From a bacterium D16-51 (GTDB taxonomy: Bacteria; Bacillota; Clostridia; Lachnospirales; Lachnospiraceae), in NCBI GenBank assembly GCA_003612285.1, contig RAYE01000057.1, positions 1 through 36,224 of the forward strand: a DNA stretch of 36,224 nt. The letters run 5' to 3'. Made by a program: the position numbers and the translations under genes. Shown piece after piece: positions 14,280 to 21,901 of the stretch (positions within the stretch are counted from its first letter, which is position 1; each line of letters opens with the position of its first letter). The notes beneath the pieces are model-generated. The model did no database searches, was not told the origin of the DNA, and saw only the letters and a list, made by a program, of their open reading frames with translations.

Positions 14280-15976
14280 ATTTCAAAACGTTCCATCATC
14301 TGTACCATAGTGGTAACCTGGGTTGCCTGTTCTTCGCTGACAGCCGCAGTTTCTTGTGATGTTGCAGAGTTGTTATCCACGATTTCAGAAACCCTTGCAA
14401 CATTGCTGTCAATCCGGTTCATATCTCCAACATCATTTCTTAAGGCAGAGGCAACCTGTTCCATTTTTGTTACGGCAGTCATAGCGCCAGACATAACTTC
14501 ATCCATTGTTTCTACTGTAGATTGTGCAATTTCAATTCCTTTGTCGACAGTAGAAACAGTGGTTTGGATTAACTTGGTGGTTTCCCCGGCGGCCTGTGCA
14601 GATTCGTCTGCCAGTTTCTTTACCTGCTCGGCAACAACTGCAAAGCCTTTCCCGGCTTCTCCGGCGCGTGCGGCTTCAATCGCTGCATTTAAAGATAAGA
14701 GATTTGTCTGTTCTGCGATATCTTCAATCGTTTCAATAATGCTGCCAATTTGTTCAGAGCAGGTGCTGATTTCTCCAATCGCTTCCATTAATTCCTGCAT
14801 TTTTTCATTTCCGGTTGAAAGTTTTGTGCCGGCCTGGGAAGCAATTTCTACGGTATCATCTGCTTCTCCGGCGCTTTCTTCCATATTTTTAGCCATAGCA
14901 TCAATCATTTTGGCAAGGTCTGCGACTTCCAATGCCTGTGCGGTACATCCTTCCGCTAAGTCAACAGAAGCCTGTGCAAGCTGTTCAGAACCCATATCAA
15001 TCTGTTTTGCAGTTTCCTGTATCGTCAATAGGATGTTTTTTGTATCCTCAATAATTTTTTGGAGAGATGTTTTTATTTGGACAAATTCCCCAACATATTC
15101 CTGAGTGACTTCAACTTTGTAATTGCCCTGCCCCATCTGGCCAAGCACATCCGAAATTTCTGAAATCATATTGGAGTAATTTTTCTTCATGAATGAAATG
15201 GCAGTAACCATTTTTCCTACTTCGCTTCCATCCTCCTTCATATCATTTTCAGTATGTAAATTGCCATGGGCCAGTTCTGTAATCTGTTCAGAAACTTTGA
15301 TAATTGGAGATAATAATTCCTGTTTTGAGAATTTGACGGTGCGGATTACAATGACCACAATATAGGCAAAAGAGAGGATAAATACTATCTGGCTGACAAT
15401 CATAATAGCATTAAACAATTTGCTTAGTTTGCTTTCCCGTTCCTGGATGGCATCAATGCCCTGGGTGGTCAGATCATTAATCTGCTGAATGGTATCTTCA
15501 TACGCTTCGCCAAATACAAGGGCGGTTGCTCTTGAAGTATCTCCGGCTTCTGCAAATTTGATGGCGTCTTCTTCAATTGGCACAAGGCCGTTAGACAATT
15601 CTGCAATTTTTTCCAGCGTGTCCCATTCCTCGTCCGTAATTCTGTTCTTTTTTAAACCTTCCCAGGCAATATCACGGTTTTTGTCTTCATTTAACTCCTT
15701 CATATAAGCATCATAATACATCTGTTTTCCAGTGACTGCATAGGACTGGACATCTGAAGTCAGTGACTTCGAACCGAGGCGGTACTGGTTTAAAAGCATG
15801 GTATTTTCAAGCTGTTCTGCATTTATCCAGGTGGATAAAAGATTTGCGGCGACAAAAATAATTAGCAATGCAATACTGCTGCGGACAACCACCTTCATTT
15901 CTTTGACAATGCTGCCAAGGCGTGCTGACTGGCTGATGTTTTTTTTGGTTTTACTGGGTTTCTTGTCTTTTTTCAT
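14276..15976 (-). CDS. Methyl-accepting chemotaxis protein
   Basis: 566 aa transmembrane chemoreceptor. Basic cytoplasmic start, first helix at residues 32-51, an outer four-helix-bundle domain of ~135 residues, second helix at 187-212, HAMP region, then a long coiled-coil signalling domain. Its tip, [20 protein letters not shown] and [20 protein letters not shown], is the conserved CheA/CheW contact. No CheR-tethering pentapeptide is seen at the end (MERFEI). The ligand is unknown. The gene converges on the feo cluster with overlapping stop codons and no terminator between, so transcripts may run into each other. A good minus-strand promoter lies at 16028-16056. Confidence 0.95.
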   Translation of the reverse strand: MKKDKKPSKTKKNISQSARLGSIVKEMKVVVRSSIALLIIFVAANLLSTWINAEQLENTMLLNQYRLGSKSLTSDVQSYAVTGKQMYYDAYMKELNEDKNRDIAWEGLKKNRITDEEWDTLEKIAELSNGLVPIEEDAIKFAEAGDTSRATALVFGEAYEDTIQQINDLTTQGIDAIQERESKLSKLFNAIMIVSQIVFILSFAYIVVIVIRTVKFSKQELLSPIIKVSEQITELAHGNLHTENDMKEDGSEVGKMVTAISFMKKNYSNMISEISDVLGQMGQGNYKVEVTQEYVGEFVQIKTSLQKIIEDTKNILLTIQETAKQIDMGSEQLAQASVDLAEGCTAQALEVADLAKMIDAMAKNMEESAGEADDTVEIASQAGTKLSTGNEKMQELMEAIGEISTCSEQIGSIIETIEDIAEQTNLLSLNAAIEAARAGEAGKGFAVVAEQVKKLADESAQAAGETTKLIQTTVSTVDKGIEIAQSTVETMDEVMSGAMTAVTKMEQVASALRNDVGDMNRIDSNVARVSEIVDNNSATSQETAAVSEEQATQVTTMVQMMERFEI

Positions 15977-16027
15977 ACGTTTCTACCTTTCTGTTGTTAC
16001 ATGTTTCCGATTCAAATAAGCAATATA

Positions 16028-16056
16028 ATTATAACATATTTATTTTCAGTTGTGAA
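16028..16056 (-). promoter_or_regulatory. Promoter of the chemoreceptor gene
   Basis: On the minus strand, TTCACA (16056-16051), 17 bases, TATAAT (16033-16028) with a TG one base upstream. Confidence 0.65.
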
Positions 16057-16078
16057 TGAAAATTTACCATAAAATAGC

Positions 16079-16107
16079 TTGACATATGGCAATGCAAGAT
16101 ATATGAT
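16079..16107 (+). promoter_or_regulatory. Promoter of the SPFH gene
   Basis: TTGACA (16079-16084), 17 bases, TATGAT (16102-16107). It is divergent from the chemoreceptor promoter, with the two -35 elements 22 bases apart. The predicted leader is about 185 bases. Confidence 0.7.
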
Positions 16108-16109
16108 AG

Positions 16110-16133
16110 TGATATCAAAATGATATCATTTTT
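16110..16133 (+). promoter_or_regulatory. Double palindrome at the SPFH transcription start
   Basis: TGATATCA occurs twice (16110-16117 and 16121-16128) around AAA and is followed by TTTTT. Each copy is self-complementary and the pair can also form one hairpin. It lies at about +1 to +20, as an operator or an early terminator would. Confidence 0.45.
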
Positions 16134-16201
16134 ACAGCATATGTATCAGAAGCATTTTAAGAGATGTACTTGGATCGCTTCTGTACTGGAAGAGGAGGCT
16201 G

Positions 16202-16282
16202 GTGTGAAAAATACATTTTTCACACGCAAATTTGTGTCTGCGCACACTTGCCACAAATTTGTTATACACAAAGAACGTGTGC
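16202..16282 (+). promoter_or_regulatory. Structured leader of the SPFH gene
   Basis: Hairpin GTGTGAAAAAT (16202-16212) with ATTTTTCACAC (16215-16225). Hairpin CAAATTTGTG (16227-16236) with CACAAATTTG (16252-16261). The loop of the second contains GCACAC (16242-16247), complementary to GTGTGC (16277-16282), just before the ribosome-binding GAGGG at 16289. Confidence 0.5.
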
Positions 16283-16298
16283 AGAAATGAGGGTTATT

Positions 16299-17273
16299 AT
16301 GGAAAAGAACAACCGTAAAGTAGAAGAAAAGATAATTACCAAAAAAAGCGGGATGAAGGTGCTGCTATTGATATTGCTGGGATTTGCAGCATTCACCGCA
16401 CTGCTGGTTTTGGGGTGTTACCTGGTGGAAGCTGAGGGGATATCTGCAGCATCCGTCTTATTTATTTCAGTTCCTATCGTGGGGGGAATCTGCCTTATTA
16501 TCCTTTGTTCAGGATTCCGTATTGTAAATCCAAATGAAGCGGTTGTCCTGACTTTGTTTGGACAATATTATGGGACAATCAAATCAGAAGGTTTTTACTA
16601 TGTTAACCCATTTGTAACATCAGTAGTTCCGGCAAAGCAGGCTTCTGGCAGCGCTTCCGCCAGTGTAAAGAAAAAGATTTCTTTAAAAACGCTGACGTTA
16701 AACAATGAAAAGCAGAAAGTAAACGATGCTTTGGGAAATCCTGTTATTATTGGGGCAGTTGTAATCTGGAAAGTAATCAATCCTACCGATGCAGTTTTTA
16801 ATGTGGAGAATTATAAGACATTTCTATCTACACAATGCGATTCCATTATCCGTAAGATTGCAAGGTTATATCCATACGATTTAATGACGGATGAAGAGGA
16901 CGAGGAAAGCGGCGAAAAGACGCTGCGGGGAAGCAGCCAGGAAATTGCAGAAAGCATGTGCCGGGAACTGCAGAAAAAAGTAGGCGCTGCCGGAATCCAG
17001 GTGGAGGAAGTGAGGATTACCCATTTATCATATGCAGAAGAAATTGCGGCAGTTATGCTCCAGAAACAGCAGGCATCTGCAGTAATTGCGGCAAGGAAAA
17101 AGATTGTGGAAGGCGCTGTCAGCATGGTACAGATGGCGATTAACCAGCTTGGAGAAGACGAAATTGTGACATTGGATGAAGAGAGGAAGGCGGCGATGGT
17201 CAGCAACCTTATGGTAGTGCTTTGCGGCAATAAGGAGGCGCAGCCAATAGTAAACAGCAGCAGTATTTATTAG
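16299..17273 (+). CDS. SPFH/band-7 (stomatin-flotillin-like) membrane protein
   Basis: 324 aa. Two membrane helices (about residues 20-42 and 50-72) are followed by the SPFH domain from about 75: GFRIVNPNEAVVLTLFGQYY, GFYYVNPF, then VNDALGNPVIIGAVVIWKV and the later QVEEVRITHLSYAEEIAAVM with a Gln/Ala-rich helix. SPFH proteins form membrane scaffolds or cap proteases and lipid domains; the partner here is unknown. ATG 16299 with GAGGG (16289-16293) is chosen; upstream in-frame ATGs would read through the hairpin leader. It has its own promoter and precedes the coiled-coil/ribbon-helix-helix gene. The stop codon TAG is the first three bases of a dispersed inverted repeat. Confidence 0.9.
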   Translation: MEKNNRKVEEKIITKKSGMKVLLLILLGFAAFTALLVLGCYLVEAEGISAASVLFISVPIVGGICLIILCSGFRIVNPNEAVVLTLFGQYYGTIKSEGFYYVNPFVTSVVPAKQASGSASASVKKKISLKTLTLNNEKQKVNDALGNPVIIGAVVIWKVINPTDAVFNVENYKTFLSTQCDSIIRKIARLYPYDLMTDEEDEESGEKTLRGSSQEIAESMCRELQKKVGAAGIQVEEVRITHLSYAEEIAAVMLQKQQASAVIAARKKIVEGAVSMVQMAINQLGEDEIVTLDEERKAAMVSNLMVVLCGNKEAQPIVNSSSIY

Positions 17274-17304
17274 AGCGTATTTAAAAGCAATTTTTAAACA
17301 CGCT
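17271..17304. repeat. Short copy of the TAGRGCGTGTTT palindromic repeat
   Basis: AGCGTATTTAAAA (17274-17286) with TTTTTAAACACGCT (17291-17304). It begins on the stop codon of the SPFH gene and resembles the ends of the 248-bp element at 32267. Confidence 0.55.
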
Positions 17305-17356
17305 ATGGCGTAGGGCAAAAAGGTGAAAGAAAATCGCTTGAGGCTTGGTGCAGAAT

Positions 17357-17617
17357 ATGGATAAAAATTTGGATTTAGAGAAGCAGGAACAGGAACTGCA
17401 AAAACGGCTTGACAGGCTGGAGGCAATAGAGGCAGAAATCAAAGACCGGGAAAAAAAGCTAAAAGAAAAAGAGAAAGCAAAAAAGCAGGTTCTTCTGCGG
17501 CTTGCGCCAACACTTTGGCAGGAATTGGCACGCTGGGCAGAAGAAGATTACCGTTCGATCAATGGCCAGATTGAATTTCTTTTGGCAGAGGCAGTACGCA
17601 GAAGGAAAAAAAGCTGA
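17357..17617 (+). CDS. Coiled-coil + Arc-like ribbon-helix-helix protein
   Basis: 86 aa. Residues ~5-42 are a charged coiled coil (repeated Glu, Lys, Leu heptads). The C-terminal 45 residues, KKQVLLRLAPTLWQELARWA then RSINGQIEFLLAEAVRRR, match the Arc/MetJ ribbon-helix-helix fold: one strand, two helices, with RSxNxQI typical of Arc. It probably dimerises and may bind DNA, but partner or targets are unknown. Start ATG 17357 is 6 bases after GGTG; TTG 17345 and GTG 17348 are alternatives with GAGG closer. It directly follows the SPFH gene, a pairing I believe recurs in Firmicutes. The ribbon-helix-helix assignment is fairly sure; the function is not. Confidence 0.75.
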   Translation: MDKNLDLEKQEQELQKRLDRLEAIEAEIKDREKKLKEKEKAKKQVLLRLAPTLWQELARWAEEDYRSINGQIEFLLAEAVRRRKKS

Positions 17618-17632
17618 TATAAAACATCCTAT

Positions 17633-17687
17633 AGGGCGCGTTTGGAAACGGGGCAATACATTGGCACGTATGTTTCAAACACGCCCT
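17633..17687. repeat. 55-bp inverted repeat of the same family
   Basis: AGGGCGCGTTTGGAAAC (17633-17649) with GTTTCAAACACGCCCT (17672-17687), one mismatch and one extra base. It lies between the ribbon-helix-helix gene and cysE. Confidence 0.6.
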
Positions 17688-17751
17688 AAAAGTTATGCCT
17701 TCTCAAAATACAGTAAGTGTGGTATTCTTTGTTTGAAAGAAGGGAGGCATT

Positions 17752-18711
17752 ATGGACAATCTGATTGAAAAGGAAATGGGCGGGATTGTGGATGCGATTC
17801 TGGGTGATTACGGGCAGATGCGTGCGATAGATAAAATGGATTTGTTTAACCAGCCAGATAAGGAAAGCATCATTGACATGGTAAAGAAGCTTTTTTGCAT
17901 TGTTTTCCCTGGCTATTTCCGCGACAAATCATTTAAGATTTACAATGTAAATAACAACCTTTCTGTTTTGATTGAGGATATTATGTATCATCTGAATAAA
18001 CAGGTTGAAATTGTCTTAAAATATGATGCGCAGTATGAAGGCATAGGGGAAGAGGCGCTGCGGGAAACAGCACAGCGCAAGTCTATTTCATTTCTGAAAA
18101 AGATTCCCAAAGTAAGGGAATACCTGGATACAGATTTGCAGGCGGCTTTTGACGGAGATCCTGCGGCATACTATAAAGACGATATTGTATATTCCTATCC
18201 GGGACTGTATGCAATTACAGTAAACCGGCTGGCGCATGAGCTGTATCTTCTGGAAGTCCCAATGATTCCAAGAATTATGACGGAATATGCGCATAATGTG
18301 ACAGGGATTGATATCCATCCGGGAGCAGTGATAGGAAAATATTTTTTCATTGACCACGGGACTGGCGTCGTGATCGGCGAGACTACAGTGATTGGCGAAA
18401 ATGTAAAAATATACCAGGGCGTGACGCTTGGGGCGCTTTCTACCCGGGGCGGGCAAAAGCTGCGCGGTGCAAAAAGACATCCAACAATTGAGGACAATGT
18501 TGTGATTTATTCTGGAGCTTCAGTTTTGGGCGGGGAAACGGTAATTGGAGAAAATGCAATTATAGGAAGTAATGCATTTGTAACAAAATCTATTGGGAAA
18601 AATTCCCGTGTCAGCATTAAGAACCAGGAATTGTCTATCCGGGAGCATGGCATTGAAACTGTTAAGGAAAAGGAACTTGGGCAGGATGAAACATGGTGTT
18701 ATGTAATATAA
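17752..18711 (+). CDS. cysE: Serine O-acetyltransferase (EpsC/CysE type)
   Basis: 319 aa. It acetylates serine with acetyl-CoA to O-acetylserine, the precursor of cysteine. The N-terminal ~170 residues form the helical domain of EpsC-type enzymes (longer than in short CysE). The left-handed beta-helix begins about residue 183, with the His of DIHPGA (189) and the Asp/His pair of IDHGTGVVIGE (201-202) at the active site, and the loop LSTRGGQKLRGAKRHPTIED. AGGGAGG precedes ATG 17752. It starts a tight gene cluster with larE (14-base gap), NUDIX and tcdA. No T-box or S-box leader was seen upstream. Confidence 0.94.
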   Translation: MDNLIEKEMGGIVDAILGDYGQMRAIDKMDLFNQPDKESIIDMVKKLFCIVFPGYFRDKSFKIYNVNNNLSVLIEDIMYHLNKQVEIVLKYDAQYEGIGEEALRETAQRKSISFLKKIPKVREYLDTDLQAAFDGDPAAYYKDDIVYSYPGLYAITVNRLAHELYLLEVPMIPRIMTEYAHNVTGIDIHPGAVIGKYFFIDHGTGVVIGETTVIGENVKIYQGVTLGALSTRGGQKLRGAKRHPTIEDNVVIYSGASVLGGETVIGENAIIGSNAFVTKSIGKNSRVSIKNQELSIREHGIETVKEKELGQDETWCYVI

Positions 18712-18725
18712 ACCAGGAGGGGAAA

Positions 18726-19559
18726 ATGGGGCTTCAGGAAAAATATAGAAAACTTCAGCAGAATCTAAAGGACTTGGGGAGTGTGGCAATCGCCTTTTCA
18801 GGCGGGGTGGATTCTGTATTTTTATTAAAGGCAGCCCATGATGTTCTGGGCAGCCGCGTGCTTGCTGTGACGGCATGTTCCCCTTCTTTCCCAAAGCAGG
18901 AGGCAGAAGAGGCGAAACGGTTTTGCAAAGAAAACGGCATCCGGCAGGTTACTTTTTTATCTGGTGAGCTGGAATCAGAGGAGTTTCGGAAAAACCCTCC
19001 TGACCGCTGTTATTTTTGCAAGCGGAGGATATTTGGGAAGGTTCAGGAGATAGCCAGGCAGAACCAGATAGAGGCTGTGGCAGACGGCGCAAATGCAGAT
19101 GATGGAGCGGATTACCGCCCAGGGATGAAAGCAGCCAGGGAACTGGGCGTTTGCAGCCCTTTACAGGAAGCAGGGCTTTCTAAAGCGGAAATCCGTGAAC
19201 TGTCAAGAAAGCTTGGGCTTTTTTCCTGGGATAAGCCGTCTTCTGCCTGCCTTGCGTCACGGTTTGTTTATGGGGAGGCAATTAATGAAAAAAAACTGGG
19301 GATGGTAGAAGAAGCGGAGCGGTTTTTATCGGAGCTTGGGTTTTGCCAGTCCAGGGTACGGATGCATGGGATGCTTGCACGGATTGAAGTACAAAAGGAA
19401 GAACTGCATAAAATTGCGAATGAAAAGCTGGGTATGCAGATTTCTGAAAGGTTAAAAGAAATCGGTTTTACATATGTTGCATTAGATTTAGAAGGATACA
19501 GGATGGGCAGCATGAATGAAACGCTTGACATCCGGAAAGGGAAGGAAAACAATGAATAA
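18726..19559 (+). CDS. larE: ATP-dependent sacrificial sulfur transferase LarE
   Basis: 277 aa. LarE builds the dithiocarboxylate of the nickel-pincer nucleotide cofactor used by lactate racemase-type enzymes. The PP-loop SGGVDS is at 25-30. Cys95 and Cys98 (RCYFC) and Cys175 (SSACLASR) are present; Cys175 aligns with the sacrificial cysteine, and a three-cysteine set like this binds a 4Fe-4S cluster in some LarE proteins. AGGAGG (18715-18720) sets the start at ATG 18726. larB and larC are not nearby, so it works with distant partners or has another sulfur role. Its location behind cysE makes a sulfur link plausible. It overlaps the next gene by 8 bases. Confidence 0.9.
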   Translation: MGLQEKYRKLQQNLKDLGSVAIAFSGGVDSVFLLKAAHDVLGSRVLAVTACSPSFPKQEAEEAKRFCKENGIRQVTFLSGELESEEFRKNPPDRCYFCKRRIFGKVQEIARQNQIEAVADGANADDGADYRPGMKAARELGVCSPLQEAGLSKAEIRELSRKLGLFSWDKPSSACLASRFVYGEAINEKKLGMVEEAERFLSELGFCQSRVRMHGMLARIEVQKEELHKIANEKLGMQISERLKEIGFTYVALDLEGYRMGSMNETLDIRKGKENNE

Positions 19560-20223
19560 ACCAGAAATTGACAGGCAGGGAATAGAAACAATTTATGATA
19601 ACCCTTATATCAGTTTATATGATTTGCATTACAGCGGGGGGAAGCATTACCTGAATGCGTCCAGGCGTTCCAGGGAACAGCTTGCGGCTGTAAAAACAGA
19701 AGAAGAGTTTAAAAAGATGGTTCCTGATGCGGTAAGCTGTGTTGTTATAATAAAGCTGCCAGAGGAAGAGCCAAAGCTATTGCTGTCAAAAGAGTTCCGT
19801 TATCCGGTAGGGCAGTTTGTGTTAAGCGTGCCGGCAGGGCTGATTGACGCAGAAGATACTGACAGCAAAACCCCTGCCCTTACTGCGGCTGCAAGGGAGA
19901 TAGAGGAAGAGACCGGATTAAAAATCAAAGAAAATGACAAACTGGAACTTATAAATCCACTGTTGTTTAGTACCCCTGGCATGACAGATGAAAGCAATGC
20001 AATTGCCCTTGCTGTGATAAACCTGGAGGATTTAACTTCCCTGACACAGGATGGGGCGGTAGGTATGGAATGCTTTGATGGCTTTTCCCTTTTAGGAAAA
20101 GAAGAGGCAGAACAGATTTTACGGGGCGGGCATGACAATGACGGTAATTTTTATTCTGTCTTTACCTGGATTGCCCTGGTTTCTTTTGTAAGCGGGCTTT
20201 GGGACAGGGAGGGTTCCAGATGA
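19552..20223 (+). CDS. NUDIX hydrolase (ADP-ribose pyrophosphatase-like)
   Basis: 223 aa. NUDIX enzymes cleave nucleoside diphosphates linked to another group. The box core REIEEETGL lies at residues 115-123 and carries the metal-binding glutamates; GQFVLSVPAGLID just before it resembles ADP-ribose pyrophosphatases. The upstream Glu of the canonical GX5EX7REUXEEXGU pattern is not at the expected place (a Thr is there), with an irregular loop EDTDSKTP, so the box is degenerate. ATG 19552 overlaps the end of larE by 8 bases, with AAGGGAAGG before it; its TGA overlaps the tcdA ATG by 4. The substrate is not determined. Confidence 0.88.
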   Translation: MNKPEIDRQGIETIYDNPYISLYDLHYSGGKHYLNASRRSREQLAAVKTEEEFKKMVPDAVSCVVIIKLPEEEPKLLLSKEFRYPVGQFVLSVPAGLIDAEDTDSKTPALTAAAREIEEETGLKIKENDKLELINPLLFSTPGMTDESNAIALAVINLEDLTSLTQDGAVGMECFDGFSLLGKEEAEQILRGGHDNDGNFYSVFTWIALVSFVSGLWDREGSR

Positions 20224-20954
20224 CAGAATGGCTGGCAAGGACGAATCAGCTTCTTGGGCGGGAAGCGGTAGAAACACTCCAAAAATCGCATGTGGCCATC
20301 TTTGGGATAGGAGGCGTTGGGGGATATGCCTGTGAGGCGCTTGCCAGAAGCGGTATTGGTGCATTTGATTTGATTGACCATGATACGGTGAGCATTACGA
20401 ACCTGAACCGCCAGATTATCGCAACAAGAAAAAGCATTGGGAGATTTAAGACGGAAGTAATGAAAGAACGTATTCTTGATATTAACCCCGAGGCTAAAGT
20501 ATGCATCCACAATTGTTTTTTCCTGCCAGAAAACGCTGGAGAATTTTCTTTTGAAAAATATGACTATGTAGTAGATGCTGTGGATACTGTGACAGCAAAG
20601 CTGGCGTTGGTTTCGGAGGCAAAAAAGAATGGAGTTTTGGTTATCAGCAGTATGGGGGCTGGGAACAAGCTTGATGCAGGACGGTTCCGTGTTGCCGATA
20701 TCTATGACACAAAAGTCTGCCCACTGGCAAAAGTAATGCGCAGGGAGTTAAAAAAGCGGAATATAAAAGACCTAAAAGTGGTATATTCAGAGGAAACTCC
20801 AATTTTTACAACATTGCCTGCAGAGGATGAAGACGCTGTTTCCTGCACAGGACAGAGAAAAAAGAGGCGTCCTCCAGGAAGCATTGCTTTTGTGCCTTCT
20901 GTTGCCGGCTTAATATTGGCAGGAGAGGTAGTAAAAGATTTAGTAAATGGATAG
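20220..20954 (+). CDS. tcdA: tRNA threonylcarbamoyladenosine dehydratase (TcdA/CsdL)
   Basis: 244 aa, an E1-like ATP-dependent enzyme that cyclises t6A to ct6A at position 37 of tRNAs. RTNQLLG at the start, the nucleotide-binding GIGGVGGYACEALARSG (from residue 29), the NLNRQI loop, VDAVDTVTAK and the late SVAGLILAGEVVKDL fit TcdA. ATG 20220 overlaps the NUDIX stop (ATGA) and has GGGAGGG upstream; another in-frame ATG at 20199 is inside the upstream gene. It closes the cysE-larE-NUDIX-tcdA cluster. No clear terminator follows. Confidence 0.92.
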   Translation: MTEWLARTNQLLGREAVETLQKSHVAIFGIGGVGGYACEALARSGIGAFDLIDHDTVSITNLNRQIIATRKSIGRFKTEVMKERILDINPEAKVCIHNCFFLPENAGEFSFEKYDYVVDAVDTVTAKLALVSEAKKNGVLVISSMGAGNKLDAGRFRVADIYDTKVCPLAKVMRRELKKRNIKDLKVVYSEETPIFTTLPAEDEDAVSCTGQRKKRRPPGSIAFVPSVAGLILAGEVVKDLVNG

Positions 20955-21013
20955 AAAATGTCTGTTTATGCGTATTTTGACGAAATTTGTCGCAATGATG
21001 GGGATATTGGCAG

Positions 21014-21042
21014 TTGACAATGAAATTTGTTCGTTATAGTAT
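21014..21042 (+). promoter_or_regulatory. Promoter for the REC-wHTH regulator, with direct repeats
   Basis: TTGACA (21014-21019) with TAGTAT (21037-21042, 17 bases) or TATAGT (21035-21040, 15 bases). GAAATTTGT occurs at 20982-20990 and again at 21022-21030, exactly 40 bases apart, about four helical turns. Confidence 0.55.
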
Positions 21043-21103
21043 TAAAATTGTAAATAAAGTTGAAAAATAAAAGTTACAAACGGGTATAGAAAGTGGGGAA
21101 ATA

Positions 21104-21901
21104 ATGAAAACGGTTCTCGTTGGCAGGAATCTGGAAGAACTGGAAGTACTTCAGGAAAGAGTCCAGAACCTACCGGGGATTCAGTTGGAAGGGACGTTTG
21201 ATGATGCGCAAAAGGCAGTCCGTTTTGCCCAGGAGCAAAACATCGAACTTGCTGTACTGGATACTGATATAACGGGAATGGATGGAATTTGTCTTGGTAG
21301 ATGCCTGCTCGGCAAAAATCCTGATATTTTACTGCTTTTTATTTCTGACAGCGAGTTGTATGCAATGGATGCAATCCGCCTGCATGCGGCCGCTTACTTA
21401 TTGAAGCCATTTTCACAGGAAGAACTTTTGTATGCATTAGAAACAGCACGCCTGCTGTCGAAACGTGTAAAAAAAAGAGTTTTTGTCAAAACCTTTGGAC
21501 ATTTCGATGTTTTTGTCGACAATAAGCCGATCATGTTCCGCAGTGGAAAAGCAAAAGAGCTTTTGGCTTTTTTGGTAGACAGGCAGGGAGGGACAGTCAG
21601 TACTGACCAGGTGATTTGCGCGCTTTGGGAGGAGCGCCCGAATGACGAGGCGACACAGAACCTCTGCAGCAAGGTTTCAAAAAATTTAAGCAGGGAGCTG
21701 GACAAATACGGCGTACAGGAGTTGTTTATCACAAACCGCGGGATTCGGCGGGTAGATACAGAATTGTTTGATTGTGATCTATATGGGCTGCTGGAAGGAG
21801 AAGAGCAGGCAAGAAAGCAGTTTGTAGGAGATTACATGCTAGATTATAGCTGGGCAGAAGAGCGGATGGGACAGTTAAATAAATTTGTACTGAAACATTA
21901 A
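21104..21901 (+). CDS. Response regulator with OmpR/SARP-like winged-helix output
   Basis: 265 aa. Residues 1-120 form a receiver domain: Asp53 in LAVLDTDITGMDG is the likely phosphorylation site, and KPF near 101 closes it. The C-terminal half (KRVFVKTFGHFDVFVDNKPI, ELLAFLVDRQGGTVSTDQV, LWEERPNDEATQNLCSKVSK) is the winged-helix domain of the SARP/OmpR group, but the protein stops at ~265 without the usual long bacterial transcriptional activation domain. GGGG with ATG 21104 is the start. No histidine kinase is adjacent, so it is an orphan. It is followed by a 446-base palindrome-rich gap and spo0A on the same strand; a link to sporulation control is only an inference. Confidence 0.85.
   Translation: MKTVLVGRNLEELEVLQERVQNLPGIQLEGTFDDAQKAVRFAQEQNIELAVLDTDITGMDGICLGRCLLGKNPDILLLFISDSELYAMDAIRLHAAAYLLKPFSQEELLYALETARLLSKRVKKRVFVKTFGHFDVFVDNKPIMFRSGKAKELLAFLVDRQGGTVSTDQVICALWEERPNDEATQNLCSKVSKNLSRELDKYGVQELFITNRGIRRVDTELFDCDLYGLLEGEEQARKQFVGDYMLDYSWAEERMGQLNKFVLKH

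Noticed and set aside
14310-15104. 264-codon open frame on the plus strand
   Set aside because: Antisense to the chemoreceptor signalling domain; Ser/Ala/Ile-rich shadow of its codon pattern.
17618-17751. Cysteine-type riboswitch or T-box before cysE
   Set aside because: The gap is filled by a 55-bp inverted repeat of the dispersed family; no T-box sequence is present.
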